A stretch of 64,000 bases of DNA from Bacillus_BA songklensis. GTDB lineage: Bacteria > Bacillota > Bacilli > Bacillales > Bacillaceae_H. Below, one piece after another: positions 24,168-33,147 of the stretch. Location: contig NZ_JBHRZT010000067.1 in assembly GCF_042649685.1 (NCBI RefSeq), positions 124,001 to 188,000 on the forward strand. The letters run 5' to 3'. The notes under the pieces are model-generated. The model saw nothing but the letters and a program-made list of their open reading frames with translations. It was not told the DNA's origin and did no database searches. The translations under genes were made by a program, and so were the position numbers. Every line of letters begins with the position of its first letter. The first letter of the stretch is position 1.

Positions 24168-24272
24168 AAGCGGCTGGCAAGAGCCCTTAATGTCGATTGG
24201 CAGCCGCTTATGCGTAAAGAATTTGACATGGGCGTTTTGTCCATGTCAAATTCTTTATGTGGATTTATATAG
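24168..24272. repeat. Two-hairpin intergenic repeat, copy 2
   Basis: Same orientation as copy 1. Hairpin 2 arms here start AAAGAATTTGACATGG and end CCATGTCAAATTCTTT, fully complementary although different from copy 1. The left flank GAGCTTACAAAGGT at 24146 is also shared with copy 1. It lies 110 bp after glpQ. A terminator-like hairpin (AAAGGACAAGGA/TCCTTGTCCTTT) follows at 24275-24307. Confidence 0.85.
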
Positions 24273-24423
24273 AAAAGGACAAGGAACCAGGGGCTCCTTG
24301 TCCTTTGTCACCCCATCCAATCCGTTCTGGTTAAGTGTCCCGCAACGATCGCGAAATTGAGGGGATAGGGTAACAATTTTAGTATATCCTATTTTTAACT
24401 TTTTATCATCATTCATGATTGAG

Positions 24424-24753
24424 TCATGCGAGCATGCGCTTTTTCTCGAAGTTTCCCCGGACGAGCTTTAAGTCTTGTCCCTCTATAATGAGGTTTATTA
24501 ATACACCATTAAAGATGTCATGATTTGTTTTTTTGTAGTTGGATTGCAAATATTGAACGCGATACCATTTCTCTTCATGCTGAAAATACATATAACGTCC
24601 CCATGTATAATCAATCCAAAATTTCACTGCTTTTCCGTTCAACCTTTTTGGCACATAGCCCCATGTCCGCCCTTGATGAGACCCTCCCATTTTTGGTTCC
24701 GATGTATTGATGGCTTTATAGTATAATCTATTTTTCAAATCGTATAACATCAT
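24424..24753 (-). CDS. Hypothetical protein, 109 aa
   Basis: A basic, aromatic-rich soluble protein beginning MMLYDLKNRLYYKAIN and ending GNFEKKRMLA. There is no signal or membrane segment. AAGGAGGGAG precedes ATG 24753 at workable spacing, so the earlier in-frame starts (24801) are rejected. I do not recognise a family. The many Trp/Tyr/Lys residues (TWGYVPKRLNGKAVKFW) would suit nucleic-acid binding, but nothing shows this. Confidence 0.6.
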   Translation of the reverse strand: MMLYDLKNRLYYKAINTSEPKMGGSHQGRTWGYVPKRLNGKAVKFWIDYTWGRYMYFQHEEKWYRVQYLQSNYKKTNHDIFNGVLINLIIEGQDLKLVRGNFEKKRMLA

Positions 24754-24949
24754 CCCGAATCTCCCTCCTTCACGAACCTTTATTAGTAGCATTATAGTCA
24801 AACTTCGAAAATATTAGACTAGCTTATCTCGATTTTTTTTCATGAAGACCAAAAAAATCAGGAGAAGGGGGATAGCGTGAACTGATCACAACACGACTTC
24901 TACATAGTCGTTTGATGTTACTTAAATAATATGAAAGGATTGCTATAAA

Positions 24950-25000
24950 AAAGGATGGCTTCGTAGTGGACTGTTACAGTCTTGAAGTCATCCTTTCATA
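24950..25000 (-). terminator. Terminator of the acidic hypothetical gene
   Basis: GGATGACTTC pairs with GAAGCCATCC (one mismatch) with an inner stem, followed on the minus strand by TTTTTT. Confidence 0.75.
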
Positions 25001-25300
25001 TTATTCCGAAGGCAGATTTTCCTTACAATACGCGGCGATTATTTCTTCTTCTTCCTCGTCAAGCCAAATGTCGATGTATTTTTCTTCTCCTTTTTCGTTC
25101 CTTTCGAACACATGGTACTGATTAATATGGGAGCCTTGTTCATCGACTACATAAATGACTTTGATGCCTAATTCATTTTCTGTATGAAGCTCATCATCTT
25201 CAGGAACAGCTATGTTTAAAAAGAATTCATACCGGTTTCCTGATAAGATTCCAAACGGATCATCCAATAATTCGACTGTATGACCTAAAATGGTTAACAT
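25001..25300 (-). CDS. Conserved acidic protein (possibly DUF6509)
   Basis: A 99-residue acidic protein: MLTILGHTVELLDDPFGILS, a YEFFLNIAVPEDDEL strand, and a Glu-rich C-terminus (WLDEEEEEIIAAYCKENL). The pattern matches small cytoplasmic proteins conserved in Bacillus, perhaps DUF6509. A binding site is present upstream (AGGATGAG). It is monocistronic with its own terminator. Function unknown. Bases 25301-25541 hold nothing recognisable. Confidence 0.65.
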   Translation of the reverse strand: MLTILGHTVELLDDPFGILSGNRYEFFLNIAVPEDDELHTENELGIKVIYVVDEQGSHINQYHVFERNEKGEEKYIDIWLDEEEEEIIAAYCKENLPSE

Positions 25301-25541
25301 GATCTCATCCTTTCATTGTTACGCACGCCAACGACTGCGGCAACATCTATTATAGCCGTATTTCAAGTAATATAAAAACAGGATCTAACAATCTTTCTGT
25401 TAAACAGGCATCACATAAGAAACGGCCCTAAGTGCAACTTTCTTTAAAAACTTTTCACTGCAACGGTTTTACCTTATCATAACTCCCCAAAATATCAAGT
25501 ACATGGGAGAGCGGCTCGTTCCTTTCAGTTTTAAAACCTGT

Positions 25542-25655
25542 TTACTTTGGTTTTCCCCCATGTTGGTGACTGTCTGTTAAGTACTCCCATTCTTCGAGCA
25601 TTTCTTGCTTGACTTTTTGTCCCCATTTCTCCATCGCATCACCCGTGAATTGCAT
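25542..25655 (-). CDS. Possible small protein, 37 aa
   Basis: Begins MQFTGDAMEKWGQKVKQEML and ends HQHGGKPK. It is helical and charged. GGAGG is present but 14 nt from the ATG, so the start or the gene itself is uncertain. It follows the hypothetical gene at 25686 on the same strand, 30 nt after its stop. Confidence 0.35.
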   Translation of the reverse strand: MQFTGDAMEKWGQKVKQEMLEEWEYLTDSHQHGGKPK

Positions 25656-25685
25656 AATATCTTTTACTTCCTCCGAGACATGATT

Positions 25686-26111
25686 TCATTTTTTCTGGAC
25701 CGCTGCAAGAGGAACGACTTGATCGAGAAGGACAAAACCTGTACTGTGCGTAAAAAGTGTTTTTAGAAAGTCAAGTGCTTCTTTTCTGGTAAGGGGATGC
25801 CACTCATCGGTGCTGCTCTGTTCATGAAATAAGAAAAATTTAAAATTAGAGGGGTTCATTTTCCCTAGAGTCGGGTTTACTTTCATCGCTGTAAAGAACG
25901 TTTTTTTACCTGCCGCGTAGGCCGAATAGAAGAGGCCGGGTAGTATAGCCGGTATAGAAGGGGGAAACGCCTCCATGGCCATAATTTCAGCGGCCGCAAT
26001 ACCTGCCGCTGCGGTGATGGAGACCTTGACGCATCGTTCAAGGGCATCGATGAATTCTTGTTCATCCATTTTTGGATAAATAATGCGGATATGGATTGAA
26101 AGAGTCGACAT
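25686..26111 (-). CDS. Hypothetical protein, up to 141 aa
   Basis: The clearest part starts at MDEQEFIDALERCVKVS (ATG 26069) and includes an Ala-rich helix (ITAAAGIAAAEIMAMEAF) and a C-terminal half HPLTRKEALDFLKTLF. No strong ribosome binding site stands before either candidate start, so the N-terminus is unsure. The composition looks like real protein and the downstream small ORF may be coupled. No family recognised. Bases 26112-26500 upstream hold no gene I can support. Confidence 0.45.
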   Translation of the reverse strand: MSTLSIHIRIIYPKMDEQEFIDALERCVKVSITAAAGIAAAEIMAMEAFPPSIPAILPGLFYSAYAAGKKTFFTAMKVNPTLGKMNPSNFKFFLFHEQSSTDEWHPLTRKEALDFLKTLFTHSTGFVLLDQVVPLAAVQKK

Positions 26112-26518
26112 TCGGGTAAATACACACTGATTTAGGCTTTTATTTCGTATTATGGTGAATTGTGGAACATGGTCTCTTTCCCAAACGAGGAAGCAATCTT
26201 TGGTATTGACAGTGTGTTAAAGAGGGAGAAAGAATAAGGCGGATGGATGTACAGTGGTAAAACATAGAAACAGGCTGGCGGGACATGAAACGTATAAATT
26301 CCATATGCATACATGGAAAATTCTCCTTATGTGTTTTTTCTTATTGATTTAGCCTTTTTAAAGGTCCTATCTACTCTCTGTTTTTTGATTTCCAGGGGTT
26401 GATAAATATGAAGGATGATAAAAAGAAAGTTTATTAATATAGCAGCATATAAAAAAATTTCCAATTTTGTTACGAAAATGTGAAAAAAATTTGTCTACTT
26501 TTCGAAAAAACGTCAAAA

Positions 26519-26534
26519 AGTGATAAAAATCACA
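26519..26534. promoter_or_regulatory. CRP/FNR-type dyad upstream of qox
   Basis: AGTGATAAAAATCACA matches the GTGA-N6-TCAC layout of Crp/Fnr-family sites, 117 nt before the qoxA start. It is inferred to be a regulator site for the terminal oxidase. Confidence 0.4.
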
Positions 26535-26650
26535 GATATAGTGTTCCGTTTTTTACAGCTTCTGATACTATATGTACGTGAACATTTAATCTAATAGTAG
26601 TATGAACTTATTTACTTATGAGTTATTAGAAAGGAAGGTGAACAAAGGTG

Positions 26651-27622
26651 ATGAAAAAACTTAAACCATTTTTAAGTATGATGGTTGGGGCACTTTTTTT
26701 ATTCGTTTTAAGCGGCTGCAGCCAATATGCTATATTCGACCCAAAAGGTCCTGTTGCTGAAACACAAAAAGACCTGATCATGTATTCGATCTACTTTATG
26801 ATCTTTATTATGGTTGTTGTGTACGTCTTATTTACCTTTGTTATTGCAAAATACCGTGACCGTAAGAATTTCAATGAAAAGGATTATGATCCTAATTTCC
26901 ACCACAGCACGAAGCTGGAAGTTCTTTGGACGATCATTCCTTTGATCATTGTTATCGCTTTATCCATTCCGACGGTTAAATCGCTTTATGAATTGGAGAA
27001 AGCGCCAAAAGCGACTGCACATAAAGAGCCGCTTGTTATCCATGCTACTTCTGTTGACTGGAAATGGATCTTCAGTTATCCGGAAGAAAATATCGAAACG
27101 GTGAATTACGTAAATGTGCCGGAAGATCGCCCGATTCTTTTCAAAATCACTTCTGCAGATTCTATGACTTCTTTCTGGGTTCCGCAGATTGGCGGTCAGG
27201 AATACGGAATGCCTGGAATGACTAATGAATTGTTTCTACAGGCTGACGAACCTGGAACATATGACGGAATGAATTCCAACTTTACAGGTAAAGGCATGGC
27301 ACATCAAAAGTTTAACTTTGTCGCTATGAAAGAAGCGAACTATGAAAATTGGGTAAAAGAAACCCAAAAAACAGCACCAAAATTAACAGAAGAAACATAC
27401 GAAAAATTAATGTTGCCTGAAACAGTTAAAGAAATGACATTCTCAAACACTCACCTGGGTATTGTCGACCATGGTATCGATTCAGGAACATATGCGATGA
27501 AAATTCGTGAAAAATATGGGGTTGAAACAAACCCTCATGGTGATGAAGGAAACAGCCATAATGCAGAGTCTTCCCATGGCGGCTCTCATGCTCATCACGA
27601 ACATCACGAACATCACGAATAA
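26651..27622 (+). CDS. qoxA: aa3-600 menaquinol oxidase subunit II
   Basis: A 323-residue lipoprotein subunit II of the proton-pumping quinol oxidase. A signal peptide ends in LSGCSQY (lipid-anchored Cys), followed by two membrane helices (IYFMIFIMVVVYVLFTFV and LWTIIPLIIVIALSIP) and a cupredoxin domain. The CuA ligands of cytochrome c oxidases are missing, which marks a quinol oxidase. After the normal domain there is an unusual His/Glu-rich tail (SHAHHEHHEHHE). ATG 26651 follows GGAAGGTGA. It is the first of four qox genes. Confidence 0.93.
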   Translation: MKKLKPFLSMMVGALFLFVLSGCSQYAIFDPKGPVAETQKDLIMYSIYFMIFIMVVVYVLFTFVIAKYRDRKNFNEKDYDPNFHHSTKLEVLWTIIPLIIVIALSIPTVKSLYELEKAPKATAHKEPLVIHATSVDWKWIFSYPEENIETVNYVNVPEDRPILFKITSADSMTSFWVPQIGGQEYGMPGMTNELFLQADEPGTYDGMNSNFTGKGMAHQKFNFVAMKEANYENWVKETQKTAPKLTEETYEKLMLPETVKEMTFSNTHLGIVDHGIDSGTYAMKIREKYGVETNPHGDEGNSHNAESSHGGSHAHHEHHEHHE

Positions 27623-27639
27623 GAAAGGGGGAGCACAGA

Positions 27640-29604
27640 ATGTTTGAGTTTATAAAGGACAATTTAATCCTTAATGATCCAATGATTATTGGAGCGAATA
27701 TTTCCATTTTGTTAACAACGGTTGCCATTATCTTCGTTCTTACTTATTTCAAAAAGTGGAAATGGCTTTGGACTGAGTGGCTAACAAGCGTTGACCACAA
27801 AAGAATCGGAATCATGTATATCATTGCGGCCATCTTGATGCTTTTCCGCGGCGGCGTGGACGCATTATTGATGAGAGCGCAATTAACAGTGCCTAATAAT
27901 GGATTTTTGACATCTCAGCACTATAATGAAATTTTCACAACACACGGTACGATCATGATTATTTTCATGGCTATGCCGTTCATAATTGGATTAATGAACG
28001 TTGTTGTTCCATTGCAAATTGGAGCAAGGGACGTAGCGTTTCCATATTTGAATGCATTAAGTTTTTGGGCATTCTTCTTTGGAGCTATTCTTTTCAACAT
28101 TTCCTTTGTATTTGGCGGATCGCCGGATGCAGGTTGGACGAACTATGCTCCGTTAGCAATTGAAGGAAGTACTGGACCTGGAATCAACTATTATTTACTT
28201 GGTCTTCAGATTTCAGGGATCGGTACACTTATGACAGGTGTTAACTTTATCGTAACAATCATTAAAATGCGCGCACCTGGCATGACATTAATGCGTATGC
28301 CTATGTTTACATGGACAACGCTTGTTACTGCGTTTATTATCGTGTTCGCGTTCCCGGTATTAACAGTTACGTTAGCATTAATGACATTTGACCGTTCATT
28401 TGGCACTCACTTCTTTACATTAGCCGACGGTGGAATGCCGATGCTTTGGGCGAACTTGTTCTGGGTTTGGGGACATCCTGAAGTATATATTGTTATTTTG
28501 CCGGCGTTCGGTATTTTCTCTGAAATTATTTCGACGTTCGCCAAGAAAACATTGTTTGGTTATAAATCAATGGTTATCTCCATTGTGACTATCTCTTTCC
28601 TTAGTTTCTTGGTTTGGGTTCACCACTTCTTTACAATGGGTGGATCTGCGGCAGTTAACTCTGTATTCTCGATCACAACAATGGCGATTGCCATACCGAC
28701 AGGGATGAAGATCTTTAACTGGCTGCTTACTCTTTATAAAGGCCGGATTGAATATACTGTACCGATGCTTTGGGCTGTCGGATTTATTCCAACTTTCCTA
28801 ATCGGTGGGGTAACAGGGGTTATGCTTGGAATGGCATCAGCCGATTTCCAATATCATAATAGTTATTTCCTTATTGCCCACTTCCATTACACATTAATTG
28901 CCGGAACTGTATTTGCATGTTTCGCAGGTTTTGTGTTCTGGTATCCAAAAATGTTTGGTCATAAATTAAATGAGCGAATTGGAAAATGGACATTCTGGTT
29001 CTTTACAATTGGATTTAATGTCTGCTTCTTGCCGCAATTCCTATTAGGATTCGACGGTATGCCAAGACGTATTTACACGTATGGTGCAGAAGAAGGCTGG
29101 ACTTCTTTAAACGTTCTTTCAACTGTTGGAGCTTTAGGAATGGGTATTGCCTTCCTTATGCTTGTATATAACGTATACTACAGCTTCCGTCACGCTGAAA
29201 GAGAGCAAACAGGAGATGCATGGAACGGACGTACACTTGAATGGGCAACATCATCTGCCGTTGCTCCTCACTATAACTTTGCCGTTACTCCTGTAGTAAA
29301 AGGCCTTGATGCATTCTGGCTTATGAAGCAAGAGCAAAAAGAAAGCAAGAAAGCAGAAAAAGTAGAATACAAACCGATTCATATGCCTAGCAATGCGGGT
29401 ACGCCGTTTGTTATGTCAGTATTCTTCTTTATTGCAGGTTTCGGATTAGTATTTGATTTATGGTGGATGGCTATACTTGGCGGCATCGGTGTATTAGGAT
29501 GCATGGCAAGACGCTCACTTGTCTCCCATAGAGAAGATGAAGGATATTATGTCAGCGTAGAAGAAATCATAAAAACGGAACAACCGTTTCGTAAGGAGGC
29601 GTAA
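27640..29604 (+). CDS. qoxB: aa3-600 menaquinol oxidase subunit I
   Basis: A 654-residue heme-copper oxidase subunit I with about 14-15 membrane helices, housing heme a and the heme a3-CuB centre. Visible ligand blocks are HGTIMIIFMAMPF (heme a His), WGHPEVYIVILPAFG (CuB His and the cross-linked Tyr), HHFFTMG (CuB histidines) and HFHYTLIAG (heme a3 and heme a histidines). AAGGGGGAG lies 6 nt before the ATG. It begins 17 nt after qoxA. The length fits QoxB. Confidence 0.96.
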   Translation: MFEFIKDNLILNDPMIIGANISILLTTVAIIFVLTYFKKWKWLWTEWLTSVDHKRIGIMYIIAAILMLFRGGVDALLMRAQLTVPNNGFLTSQHYNEIFTTHGTIMIIFMAMPFIIGLMNVVVPLQIGARDVAFPYLNALSFWAFFFGAILFNISFVFGGSPDAGWTNYAPLAIEGSTGPGINYYLLGLQISGIGTLMTGVNFIVTIIKMRAPGMTLMRMPMFTWTTLVTAFIIVFAFPVLTVTLALMTFDRSFGTHFFTLADGGMPMLWANLFWVWGHPEVYIVILPAFGIFSEIISTFAKKTLFGYKSMVISIVTISFLSFLVWVHHFFTMGGSAAVNSVFSITTMAIAIPTGMKIFNWLLTLYKGRIEYTVPMLWAVGFIPTFLIGGVTGVMLGMASADFQYHNSYFLIAHFHYTLIAGTVFACFAGFVFWYPKMFGHKLNERIGKWTFWFFTIGFNVCFLPQFLLGFDGMPRRIYTYGAEEGWTSLNVLSTVGALGMGIAFLMLVYNVYYSFRHAEREQTGDAWNGRTLEWATSSAVAPHYNFAVTPVVKGLDAFWLMKQEQKESKKAEKVEYKPIHMPSNAGTPFVMSVFFFIAGFGLVFDLWWMAILGGIGVLGCMARRSLVSHREDEGYYVSVEEIIKTEQPFRKEA

Positions 29605-29607
29605 GTT

Positions 29608-30255
29608 ATGGCACATGCAAACGAAAATATAAGTCCTAACACGCCCTTGGAATACCAGTCTGGAATAGGCAGACTGAATATATTTGGATTCTGGATTTTC
29701 TTGGGTGCGGAAGTGGCTTTATTTGCTACCATTTTTGCAACGTATTTTACGATTTATAAAATGACAGTGGGGAGCCATATGCATATGCATGAACATGCCG
29801 GCGGCGCCCCAATGCCTATGGAAGTTTTTGATCTCCATAACACATTGTTAATGACAATCGTGTTGCTGGTAAGTAGTTTCACTTGTGGTTTAGCAATTCA
29901 TGAAATGAGAAAAAGAAACGTAAAAGCAATGAATGTTTGGCTGGTCATTACATTATTGTTCGGTCTAACATTCCTTTACTTGGAAATCACTGAGTTCACT
30001 CACCTTGTACATGAAGGTGCTGCACTTAGTACAAATGCTTACTGGTCTGCCTTCTATTTCTTGACCGGAACGCATGGACTTCACGTATCTGTTGGTATTT
30101 GCTGGATGCTTTTACTTCTTTTCCAAATATCAAAACGAGGTTTAACACCGGATACAGCCAAGAAAGTCTTTATTGCCAGCTTATATTGGCACTTTTTAGA
30201 CTTTGTATGGATCTTCGTTTATACTGGTGTTTACCTATTAGGGTTGGTGGGATAA
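29608..30255 (+). CDS. qoxC: aa3-600 menaquinol oxidase subunit III
   Basis: A 215-residue subunit III with five predicted helices: WIFLGAEVALFATIFATYF at the N-terminus, LLMTIVLLVSSFTCGLAIHE, and the conserved GTHGLHVSVGICWMLLL followed by YWHFLDFVWIFVYTGVYL. It stabilises subunit I and its proton uptake. It starts 3 nt after the qoxB stop. A short His/Met-rich loop (MHMHEHAGGAPMP) lies on the first extracellular loop. Confidence 0.95.
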   Translation: MAHANENISPNTPLEYQSGIGRLNIFGFWIFLGAEVALFATIFATYFTIYKMTVGSHMHMHEHAGGAPMPMEVFDLHNTLLMTIVLLVSSFTCGLAIHEMRKRNVKAMNVWLVITLLFGLTFLYLEITEFTHLVHEGAALSTNAYWSAFYFLTGTHGLHVSVGICWMLLLLFQISKRGLTPDTAKKVFIASLYWHFLDFVWIFVYTGVYLLGLVG

Positions 30256-30555
30256 ATGGCAAATAAAACAAATACTCATCATGGCTTCCCGTGGGGACAC
30301 ATCATGGGCTTAATTTTATCTATTGCGCTAACGTTGTTGGCAGCCGGATTAGCCCTCTATACAGATTTAGCGATCAAGACGATTGTCATCCTTATATTCG
30401 GTCTTGCTTTTTTACAGGCAGCTATTCAGCTATTCATGTTCATGCACATCAAAGAAGGAGAAGGTGCATGGCAGGTTGGTAAGATGGCGTCTGCCGGGTT
30501 TATTGCAATCGTCATTGTGTACGGTTCTGTTTGGGTTATGACGAATATGCACTAA
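30256..30555 (+). CDS. qoxD: aa3-600 menaquinol oxidase subunit IV
   Basis: A 99-residue, three-helix subunit IV (MGLILSIALTLLAAGLALY, VILIFGLAFLQAAIQLFMFM, GFIAIVIVYGSVWVM). The conserved QLFMFMHIKEG motif identifies the family. The start codon abuts the qoxC stop, and the operon ends in a terminator directly afterwards. Subunit IV helps CuB insertion or assembly in related oxidases. Confidence 0.93.
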   Translation: MANKTNTHHGFPWGHIMGLILSIALTLLAAGLALYTDLAIKTIVILIFGLAFLQAAIQLFMFMHIKEGEGAWQVGKMASAGFIAIVIVYGSVWVMTNMH

Positions 30556-30572
30556 CAGTTACAATAAATCAA

Positions 30573-30611
30573 AAAAACACCTTCCGGATACACGTGGAAG
30601 GTGTTTTTCTA
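30573..30611 (+). terminator. Terminator of the qox operon
   Basis: AACACCTTCC pairs with GGAAGGTGTT, followed by TTT. Confidence 0.88.
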
Positions 30612-30622
30612 TAGAAAAATAA

Positions 30623-30657
30623 AAAAGGACTTTAAACCAAGATATGTTCAAGTCCTT
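30623..30657 (-). terminator. Terminator of the small membrane protein gene
   Basis: AAAGGACTT pairs with AAGTCCTTT, followed by T residues on the minus strand. Confidence 0.7.
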
Positions 30658-30846
30658 TCACATTTGTTTCTTTTTATATTCTATGAAACTGATAATCCCT
30701 ATAATAAATGACACAATCGCACAACCCAAGTAAAAATAAGTGGTGGGCCTGGCATTGATATAATTCCCAACCGCTGCAAGCGCCATTAATAGTGAGTAAC
30801 AAAACGTTAACACAATGATAATAAAACTAAATTTTCGTTTGTTCAC
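30658..30846 (-). CDS. Small two-helix membrane protein
   Basis: A 62-residue protein with two hydrophobic segments (FIIIVLTFCYSLLMALAAVG and TTYFYLGCAIVSFIIGIISF) and a basic tail EYKKKQM. AAGGTGA lies 4 nt before the GTG start. It has its own terminator. Function unknown. It is convergent with qox and unlikely to be a subunit. Confidence 0.65.
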   Translation of the reverse strand: MNKRKFSFIIIVLTFCYSLLMALAAVGNYINARPTTYFYLGCAIVSFIIGIISFIEYKKKQM

Positions 30847-30935
30847 GGCATCACCTTCAACATACGACTTCTTTAATAGTTTATCATATAATTAAGACAT
30901 ATTGAAATTACGAGAATTGAAAAAGGATGAAAAAA

Positions 30936-31610
30936 ATGTCGATGTTAAAAGCTGTCATTTTTGACATGGATGGAGTCATTGCTGATACGGTCCAGCTTTA
31001 TTATTTTGCCAATAAACACATTGCTGACCAAATTGGTGCACCGTTTGACCGGGATCTCAATCAACGGCTCCAGGGAATTAATCGAATGAAAACAGTCGAG
31101 TGTTTAGTCGAGCTAAGCGGCCAAACGTTTTCAGATGAGAAAAAGAGAAGTCTGGCTGAGGAGAAAAACGAGCATTATAAAAAGCTTATTCAAAACATGT
31201 CACCGAAAGACATGCTCCCTGGTATTTTACCCTTGCTCATGGAGCTAAAAGAAAACAAGGTCAAGACTGCTGTTGCCTCCTCAAGTTCCAATGCATTTAC
31301 CGTTCTTGAAAAGTTGGAGTTGATACATTGGTTTGATTACGTAGTCGATGTAAAAACCATTCAAAACGGAAAACCTCATCCTGAAATTTTTATGAAAGCC
31401 GCTGATGAATTAGGGATACGGTATAAAAACTGTGCAGCGATTGAGGATGGGGAAGCAGGATTGTCAGGCATTCAAAAGGCAGGAATGTTTTCCATCGGGG
31501 TAGGGGCTCATCAAGCGATGGAAAAAGCCGATTGGCATGTTATGTCTACCGGCAAATTGAATTATCGTGAGCTGAAAGAAAAATTCGAAAAATGGTACAG
31601 CCGACATTAA
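30936..31610 (+). CDS. HAD-superfamily beta-phosphoglucomutase-like phosphatase/mutase
   Basis: A 224-residue HAD hydrolase: motif I VIFDMDGVIADT, cap domain with the family helix RLQGINRMKTVECLVEL, motif II AVASSS, motif III lysine in NGKPHPEIFMKAA, motif IV AIEDGEAG. The RLQGINRM segment is typical of beta-phosphoglucomutase (beta-G1P to G6P). However, no maltose or trehalose phosphorylase gene is near, so a different sugar phosphate is possible. ATG 30936 follows AAAGGAT by 7 nt; the ATG at 30927 overlaps that site. Confidence 0.75.
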   Translation: MSMLKAVIFDMDGVIADTVQLYYFANKHIADQIGAPFDRDLNQRLQGINRMKTVECLVELSGQTFSDEKKRSLAEEKNEHYKKLIQNMSPKDMLPGILPLLMELKENKVKTAVASSSSNAFTVLEKLELIHWFDYVVDVKTIQNGKPHPEIFMKAADELGIRYKNCAAIEDGEAGLSGIQKAGMFSIGVGAHQAMEKADWHVMSTGKLNYRELKEKFEKWYSRH

Positions 31611-31657
31611 AAATGGGAGGTGCATAGTTAAAAGCACGCTCCCGCTCCGCTTTTCTC

Positions 31658-32548
31658 TTAGTGAATCCCTTTCTTTTTGAATCGTCCCCCGCGCACTTCT
31701 GCGATATCCCCAACGGCCAGAAACGCAGTTGGATCTAAATCTTCTACAATGGATTTGAGTTTTGCTTCTTCAATTCGTGTGATGACACAGAAGATCACTT
31801 TTTTATCATCCCCTGTGTAAGCACCTTCTCCTTGCAGGTATGTGACGCCGCGGCCCAAACGCGCAAGGATGGCATCTCCGATTTCTTTATGCTGGTCACT
31901 GATGATCCAGGCTGTTTTCGACTGTTCCAGCCCTTCTATAACGATATCAATCGTTTTAAAAGCAATGAAATAAGCTATCAATGAATACATGCTGCGGTCC
32001 CATCCAAAGACAAAACCAGCGCTTCCAAGAATGAAAATGTTGAAAAACATGACAACTTCTCCAACCGAAAACGGTGTTTTGTTATTGAGTAAAATGGCTA
32101 AAATTTCAGTGCCATCAAGTGACCCGCCGTAGCGAATGACAATTCCTACCCCGATGCCAAGAATCAGTCCTCCAAATACAGTGGCAAGCAATATATCATC
32201 TGTTAGTCCAGGAACAGGATGCAACAAAGCTGTCCCAATCGATAACATCGTGATCCCATACAAAGTCGAAAGGGCGAATGTTTTTCCAATTTGCTTATAA
32301 CCTATAAAAAAGAACGGTAAGTTTAAAATGAAAATAAAAATTCCAAGTTTCACTCCCGTTAAGTGGGAGAGGATGATCGAAATCCCTACGATACCGCCGT
32401 CAATAACATTATTCGGTACTAAAAAAATCTCCAGTCCGACGGACATTAAAATAGCTCCGATCGTGATTAAAAATATGCGTTTGAAGAGCGCTTTTTTGCT
32501 TAGCTTTCGGTGCTCTGTTTTTTCTTTTAACTGTGAAGTTAATTCCAT
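31658..32548 (-). CDS. YitT-family membrane protein (DUF161/DUF2179)
   Basis: A 296-residue protein with 5-6 helices (LITIGAILMSVGLEIFLVPN, GGIVGISIILSHLTG, ATVFGGLILGIGVGIVIRYG) followed by a cytoplasmic C-terminal DUF2179 domain (AKLKSIVEDLDPTAFLAVGDIAEVRGG), the order of YitT/YqfU/YpjC/YvjA proteins. Transport function is suspected but unproven in the family. AGGAGA precedes the ATG by 5 nt. Between 32549 and 33147 I see only a possible decayed C-terminal ORF (about 32645-32763, ending in EDKPVKN) and a terminator at 33076-33110. Confidence 0.85.
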   Translation of the reverse strand: MELTSQLKEKTEHRKLSKKALFKRIFLITIGAILMSVGLEIFLVPNNVIDGGIVGISIILSHLTGVKLGIFIFILNLPFFFIGYKQIGKTFALSTLYGITMLSIGTALLHPVPGLTDDILLATVFGGLILGIGVGIVIRYGGSLDGTEILAILLNNKTPFSVGEVVMFFNIFILGSAGFVFGWDRSMYSLIAYFIAFKTIDIVIEGLEQSKTAWIISDQHKEIGDAILARLGRGVTYLQGEGAYTGDDKKVIFCVITRIEEAKLKSIVEDLDPTAFLAVGDIAEVRGGRFKKKGIH

Positions 32549-33075
32549 AATTGTCTCCTATCTTTGTTAGATATTGAAATAGCTGATTAAGAAGTTCATC
32601 AGGTGGCTAGTGTCTCCTTTGCCCATAGTCACATGTGGTGTCATCAATTGGATGCCAATCCATACTCGTTCAATAGAAAAACGTAATAAAGATGAAGAAA
32701 GATATTTTCTGTATATGGTGGCAAGAGGGAAGAGTCGTAAAGAAGATAAGCCGGTAAAAAACTAGATTAGGGAAATAATAAAGACGAGGCTAAACGTGAA
32801 ATACTTCACAAAATCCAGGCTGTATAAGACGAATGTAGATGATTGGATCAATCCGGTAAGAAAAAATAAGAATCGTTTTACTATGTATATGCCTCTTATC
32901 GCCGCCTTTTTCTTTATTATATCGGAATTTTCGGAAACAAATCCAATGATACGACTTGAAAAACCAATTCAAAGGCACTGACCTGACTATAGGTAAATAA
33001 TATGACGGCACATGAAAAGGAGGGGACAGCGGCATTCGTGGAGCCATTACAGGGACGTAAAGTACCCATTATAAA

Positions 33076-33110
33076 AAAAGCTGGCAATTTTTCATTGCCA
33101 ACTTTTTATG
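33076..33110 (-). terminator. Terminator of the DUF3231 gene
   Basis: AAAAGTTGGCA pairs with TGCCAGCTTTT, followed on the minus strand by T residues. Confidence 0.75.
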
Positions 33111-33147
33111 TCCTTTGATGAATGTGTTCTCCGTTTTTCGACAGACT

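Noticed and set aside
32645..32763. Coding-like stretch ending in EDKPVKN
   Set aside because: There is no start or binding site and the upstream frame is closed. It is too short to assign, so it is noted only in the neighbouring feature.
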